This document shows, in pieces, positions 59,901 to 64,000 of a DNA stretch of 64,000 nt. Location: NCBI GenBank assembly GCA_031769625.1, contig JAUIMM010002007.1, forward strand, positions 310,001-374,000, written 5' to 3'. The stretch comes from Taudactylus pleione. Taxonomy: Eukaryota; Chordata; Amphibia; Anura; Myobatrachidae. The notes below the pieces were generated by a model. That model was not told the DNA's origin. It made no database searches and saw only the letters and a list, made by a program, of their open reading frames with translations. Positions within the stretch are counted from its first letter, which is position 1. Every line of letters starts with the position of its first letter. The translations under genes were made by a program, and so were the position numbers.

Positions 59901-62900
59901 TTTGCTGCCATGACAGAAGTGGATTTTGGTGCTTAATTTTGACACAGAACCCTCCAGAAAGATATTTACCCATATGAAAAATTCTGTAAGCCCCGGACCT
60001 TAAAAATCGTCCAAAAATTTTTTTCTTAAAAAATCCCCAAAATCTGCTTAAAACTTTCAGTAAACATTAAAAAAGATTTGATGCGGTGACAAAAGTTGAT
60101 TTTGGTGCTTTATTTTGACACAGAACCCTCCAGAAAGATATTTACCCATATGAAAAATTCTGTAAGCTCCGGACCTTAAAAATCGGCCAAAATTTTTTTC
60201 TTCAAAAATCCCCAAATTCTCATTAAAACTTTCAGTAAACCTTAAAAAAGATTTGGTGCGGTGACAGAAGTTGATTTTGGTGCTTAATTTTGACACAGAA
60301 CCCTCCAGAAAGATATTTACCCGTATGAAAAATTCTGTAAGCCCCGAACCTTAAAAATCGGCCAAAAATTTTTTTCTTCAAAAATCCCCAAATTCTGCTG
60401 AAAACTTTTAGAAAACCTTAAAAAAGTTTTGCTGTGGTGACAGAAGTTGATTTTGGTGCTTAATTTTGACACAGAACCATCCAGAAAGAAATTTACCCGT
60501 ATGAAAAATTCGGTAAGCCCCGGACCTTAAAAATCGGCCAAAAATTTTTCTCTTCAAAAATCCCCAAATTCTGCTTAAAACTTTCAGTAAACCTTAAAAA
60601 AGATTTGCTGCGTTGACAGAAGTTGATTTTGGTGCTTAATTTTGACACAGAACCCTCCAGAAAGATATTTACCCGTATGAAAAATTCTGTAAGCTCCGGA
60701 CCTTAAAAATCGGCCAAAAAATTTTTTCTTCAAAAATCCCCAAATTCTGCTGAAAACTTTCAATAAACCTTAAAAAAGATTTGGTGCAGTGACAGAAGTT
60801 GATTTTGGTGCTTAATTTTGACACTGAACTCTCAAGAAAGAATTTACCCGTATGAAAAATTCTGTAAGCCCTGGACCTTAAAAATCAGCCTAAAAATGTT
60901 TTCTTCAAAAATCCCCAAATTCTGCTTAAAACTTTCAGTAAACCTTAAATAAGATTTGCTGCGGTGACAAAAGTTGATTTTGGTGCTTAATTTTGACACA
61001 GAACCCTCCAGAAAGATATTTACCCGTATGAAAAATTTTGTAAGCCCCGGACCTTAAAAATCGGCCATAATTTTTTTTCTTGAAAAATCCCCAAATTCTG
61101 CTTAAAACTTTCAGTAAACCTTAAAAAAGATTTGCAGCGGTGACAGAAGTTGATTTTGGTGCTTAATTTTGACACAGAACCCTCCAGAAAGATATTTACC
61201 CGTATGAAAAATTCTGTAAGCTCCGGACCTTAAAAATCGGGCAAAAATTTTTTTCTTCAAAAATCCCCAAATTCTGCTGAAAACTTTCAATAAACCTTAA
61301 AAAAGATTTGGTGCGGTGACAGAAGTTGATTTTGGTGCTTAATTTTGACACTGAACTCTCAAGAAAGAATTTACCCGTATGAAAAATTCTGTAAGCCCCG
61401 CCCCTTAAAAATCGGCCAAAAATTTTTCTCTTCAAAAATCCCCAAATTCTGCTTAAAACTTTCAGTAAACCTTAAAAAAGATTTGCTGCGTTGACAGAAG
61501 TTGATTTTGGTGCTTAATTTTGACACAGAACCCTCCAGAAAGATATTTACCCGTATGAAAAATTCTGTAAGCTCCGGACCTTAAAAATCGGCCAAAAAAT
61601 TTTTTCTTCAAAAATCCCCAAATTCTGCTGAAAACTTTCAATAAACCTTAAAAAAGATTTGGTGCAGTGACAGAAGTTGATTTTGGTGCTTAATTTTGAC
61701 ACTGAACTCTCAAGAAAGAATTTACCCGTATGAAAAATTCTGTAAGCCCTGGACCTTAAAAATCAGCCTAAAAATGTTTTCTTCAAAAATCCCCAAATTC
61801 TGCTTAAAACTTTCAGTAAACCTTAAATAAGATTTGCTGCGGTGACAAAAGTTGATTTTGGTGCTTAATTTTGACACAGAACCCTCCAGAAAGATATTTA
61901 CCCGTATGAAAAATTTTGTAAGCCCCGGACCTTAAAAATCGGTCATAATTTTTTTTCTTGAAAAATCCCCAAATTCTGCTTAAAACTTTCAGTAAACCTT
62001 AAAAAAGATTTGCAGCGGTGACAGAAGTTGATTTTGGTGCTTAATTTTGACACAGAACCCTCCAGAAAGATATTTACCCGTATGAAAAATTCTGTAAGCT
62101 CCGGACCTTAAAAATCGGGCAAAAATTTTTTTCTTCAAAAATCCCCAAATTCTGCTGAAAACTTTCAATAAACCTTAAAAAAGATTTGGTGCGGTGACAG
62201 AAGTTGATTTTGGTGCTTAATTTTGACACTGAACTCTCAAGAAAGAATTTACCCGTATGAAAAATTCTGTAAGCCCCGCCCCTTAAAAATCGGCCAAAAA
62301 TTTTTTTCTTCAAAAATCCCCAAATTCTGCTTAAAACTTTCAGTAAACCTTAAAAAAGATTTCCTGCGGTGACAAAAGTTGATTTTGGTGCTTAATTTTG
62401 ACACTGAACCCTCCAGAAAGATATTTACCAGTATGAAAAAATCTGTAAGCCCCGGACCTTAAAAATCGGCCAAAAATCTTTTTCTTCAAAAATCCCCAAA
62501 TTCTGCTTAAAACTTTCAGTAAACCTTAAAAAAGATTTGGTGCGGTGACAGAAGTTGATTTTGGTGCTTAATTTTGACACAGAACTCTCAAGAAAGAATT
62601 TACCCGTATGAAAAATTCTGTAAGCCCCGGACCTTAAAAATCGGCCAAAAATTTTTTTCTTCAAAAATCCCCAAATTCTGCTAAAAACTTTCAGTAAACC
62701 TTAAAAAAGATTTGGTGCGGTGACAGAAGTTGATTTTGGTGCTTAATTTTGACACAGAACTCTCAAGAAAGAATTTACCCGTATGAAAAATTCTGTAAGC
62801 CCCGGACCTTAAAAATCGGCCAAAAAATGTTTTCTTCAAAAATCCCCAAATTCTGCTTAAAACTTTCAGTAAACCTTAAAAAAGATTTGGTGCGGTGACA

Positions 62901-64000
62901 GAAGTTGATTTTGGTGCTTAATTTTGACACAGAACTCTCAAGAAAGAATTTACCCGTATGAAAAATTCTGTAAGCCCCGGACCTTAAAAATCGGGCAAAA
63001 ATTTTTTTCTTCAAAAATCCCCAAATTCTGCTAAAAACTTTCAGTAAACCTTAAAAAAGATTTGGTGTGGTGACAGAAGTTGATTTTGGTGCTTAATTTT
63101 GACACAGAACTCTCAAGAAAGAATTTACCCGTATGAAAAATTCTGTAAGCCCCGGACCTTAAAAATCGGCCAAAAATTTTTTTCTTCAAAAATCCCCAAA
63201 TTCTGCTAAAAACTTTCAGTAAACCTTAAATAAGATTTGGTGCGGTGACAGAAGTTGATTTTGGTGCTTAATTTTGACACAGAACTCTCAAGAAAGAATT
63301 TACCCGTATGAAAAATTCTGTAAGCCCCGCCCCTTAAAAGTCGGCCAAAAATTTTTTTCTTCAAAAATCCCCAAATTCTGCTGAAAACTTTTAGAAAACC
63401 TTAAAAAAGATTTGCTGTGGTGACAGAAGTTGATTTTGGTGCTTAATTTTGACACAGAACCATCCAGAAAGAAATTTACCCGTATGAAAAATTCGGTAAG
63501 CCCCGGACCTTAAAAATCGGCCAAAAATTTTTTTCTTCAAAAATCCCCAAATTCTGCTGAAAACTTTCAATAAACCTTAAAAAAGATTTGGTGCGGTGAC
63601 AGAAGTTGATTTTGGTGCTTAATTTTGACACTGAACTCTCAAGAAAGAATTTACCCGTATGAAAAATTCTGTAAGCCCTGGACCTTAAAAATCAGCCAAA
63701 AAATGTTTTCTTCAAAAATCCCCAAATTCTGCTTAAAACTTTCAGTAAACCTTAAATAAGATTTGCTGCGGTGACAGAAGTTGATTTTGGTGCTTAATTT
63801 TGACACAGAACCCTCCAGAAAGATATTTACCCATATGAAAAATTCTGTAAGCTCCGGACCTTAAAAATCGGCCAAAAATTTTTTTCTTCAAAAATCCCCA
63901 AATTCTGCTTAAAACTTTCAGTAAACCTTAAAAAAGATTTGCTGCGTTGACAGAAGTTGATTTTGGTGCTTAATTTTGACACAGAACCCTCCAGAAAGAT
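56934..64000. repeat. Partial higher-order repeat copy 6
   Basis: Collinear with 46219 to about 50.1 kb at offset 10,714-10,715 up to about 60.8 kb. After that the variant order changes: the 878-bp duplication and a run of GGTGCGG / GAACTCTCAAG monomers replace the order seen in other copies. It is cut by the window edge. Confidence 0.65.
60540..62297. repeat. 878-bp tandem duplication (five monomers, two copies)
   Basis: About 60,540-61,417 and 61,418-62,295 are nearly identical. Shared private markers include CAGCCTAAAAATG, CATAATTTTTTTTCTTG and GATTTGCAGCGG, none of which I see elsewhere in the window. Only a few differences separate the two (for example GGCCATAA against GGTCATAA), pointing to a recent event. 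Confidence 0.75.

Larger units (their letters stand above)
46195..64000. repeat. Satellite DNA block 3 (about 101 monomers)
   Basis: The same satellite in the same orientation, running off the window end. It contains one complete HOR (46219-56933), a partial one, a ~3-kb internal duplication and an 878-bp tandem duplication near the end. Empty LINE 1 sites end at 51312 and 54474, and an empty LINE 2 site ends at 56933. A small deletion at about 53,312 (CTGAAGCCC for CTGTAAGCCCC) merges two short frames. No gene is seen. Confidence 0.97.

Noticed and set aside
1..64000. CENP-B box in the satellite monomer
   Set aside because: On the minus strand ATACGGG matches only the second half of the motif (AnnCGGG). 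The TTCG half is missing at the required spacing.

Overview
The window is eukaryotic and entirely repetitive. About 49.7 kb is one AT-rich tandem satellite with 175/176-bp monomers. Two full-length, intact LINE retrotransposons (about 7.13 and 7.15 kb, both on the minus strand) interrupt it. No host gene, tRNA, rRNA, CRISPR array or bacterial-style operon is visible. The LINEs have a long ORF1 with three CCHC zinc knuckles and an ORF2 with an APE-type endonuclease and a reverse transcriptase. This layout fits the L1 superfamily, most likely the Tx1 clade first known from Xenopus, so the host is probably a vertebrate, perhaps a frog or other amphibian. The host assignment is inference.

Layout: satellite block 1 (1-22930); LINE copy 1 (22931-30059, minus); satellite block 2 (30060-39040); LINE copy 2 (39041-46194, minus); satellite block 3 (46195-64000). 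The array holds about 283 monomers. Adjacent monomer lengths sum to 351 bp, and a higher-order repeat (HOR) of about 57-61 monomers (10.0-10.7 kb) lies on top. Reading through the array, HOR copies are about 1-7471 (partial), 7472-17485 (complete, 57 monomers), 17486 to about 31205 (shortened, carries LINE 1), about 31205-39040 (shortened, ends at LINE 2), 46219-56933 (complete, 61 monomers) and 56934-64000 (partial). Local duplications and deletions always involve whole monomers, as expected for in-register unequal exchange.

The main observation is that both LINEs sit at exactly the same nucleotide of the monomer (after GTGACAGAA, before GTTGATT) and in the same orientation, but in different HOR monomers. 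Empty versions of both sites exist elsewhere in the window. Copy 1 has a 24-bp target-site duplication with one mismatch. Copy 2 has a 24-bp segment of equal length at its 5' junction that matches its partner at only 17 of 24 positions. The elements lack a poly(A) tail and end 8 nt after an AATAAA. Together this suggests a sequence-specific, satellite-targeting LINE lineage. The two copies are almost identical through ORF2, the 3' third of ORF1 and the first ~184 codons of ORF1, but a ~1.6-kb internal patch of ORF1 is clearly diverged. The family is therefore mosaic, and the two copies are not duplicates of one another.

ORF1 would make the RNA-binding particle protein, and ORF2 would nick the satellite and copy the RNA into it. 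The satellite acts as a renewable safe harbour for the element.
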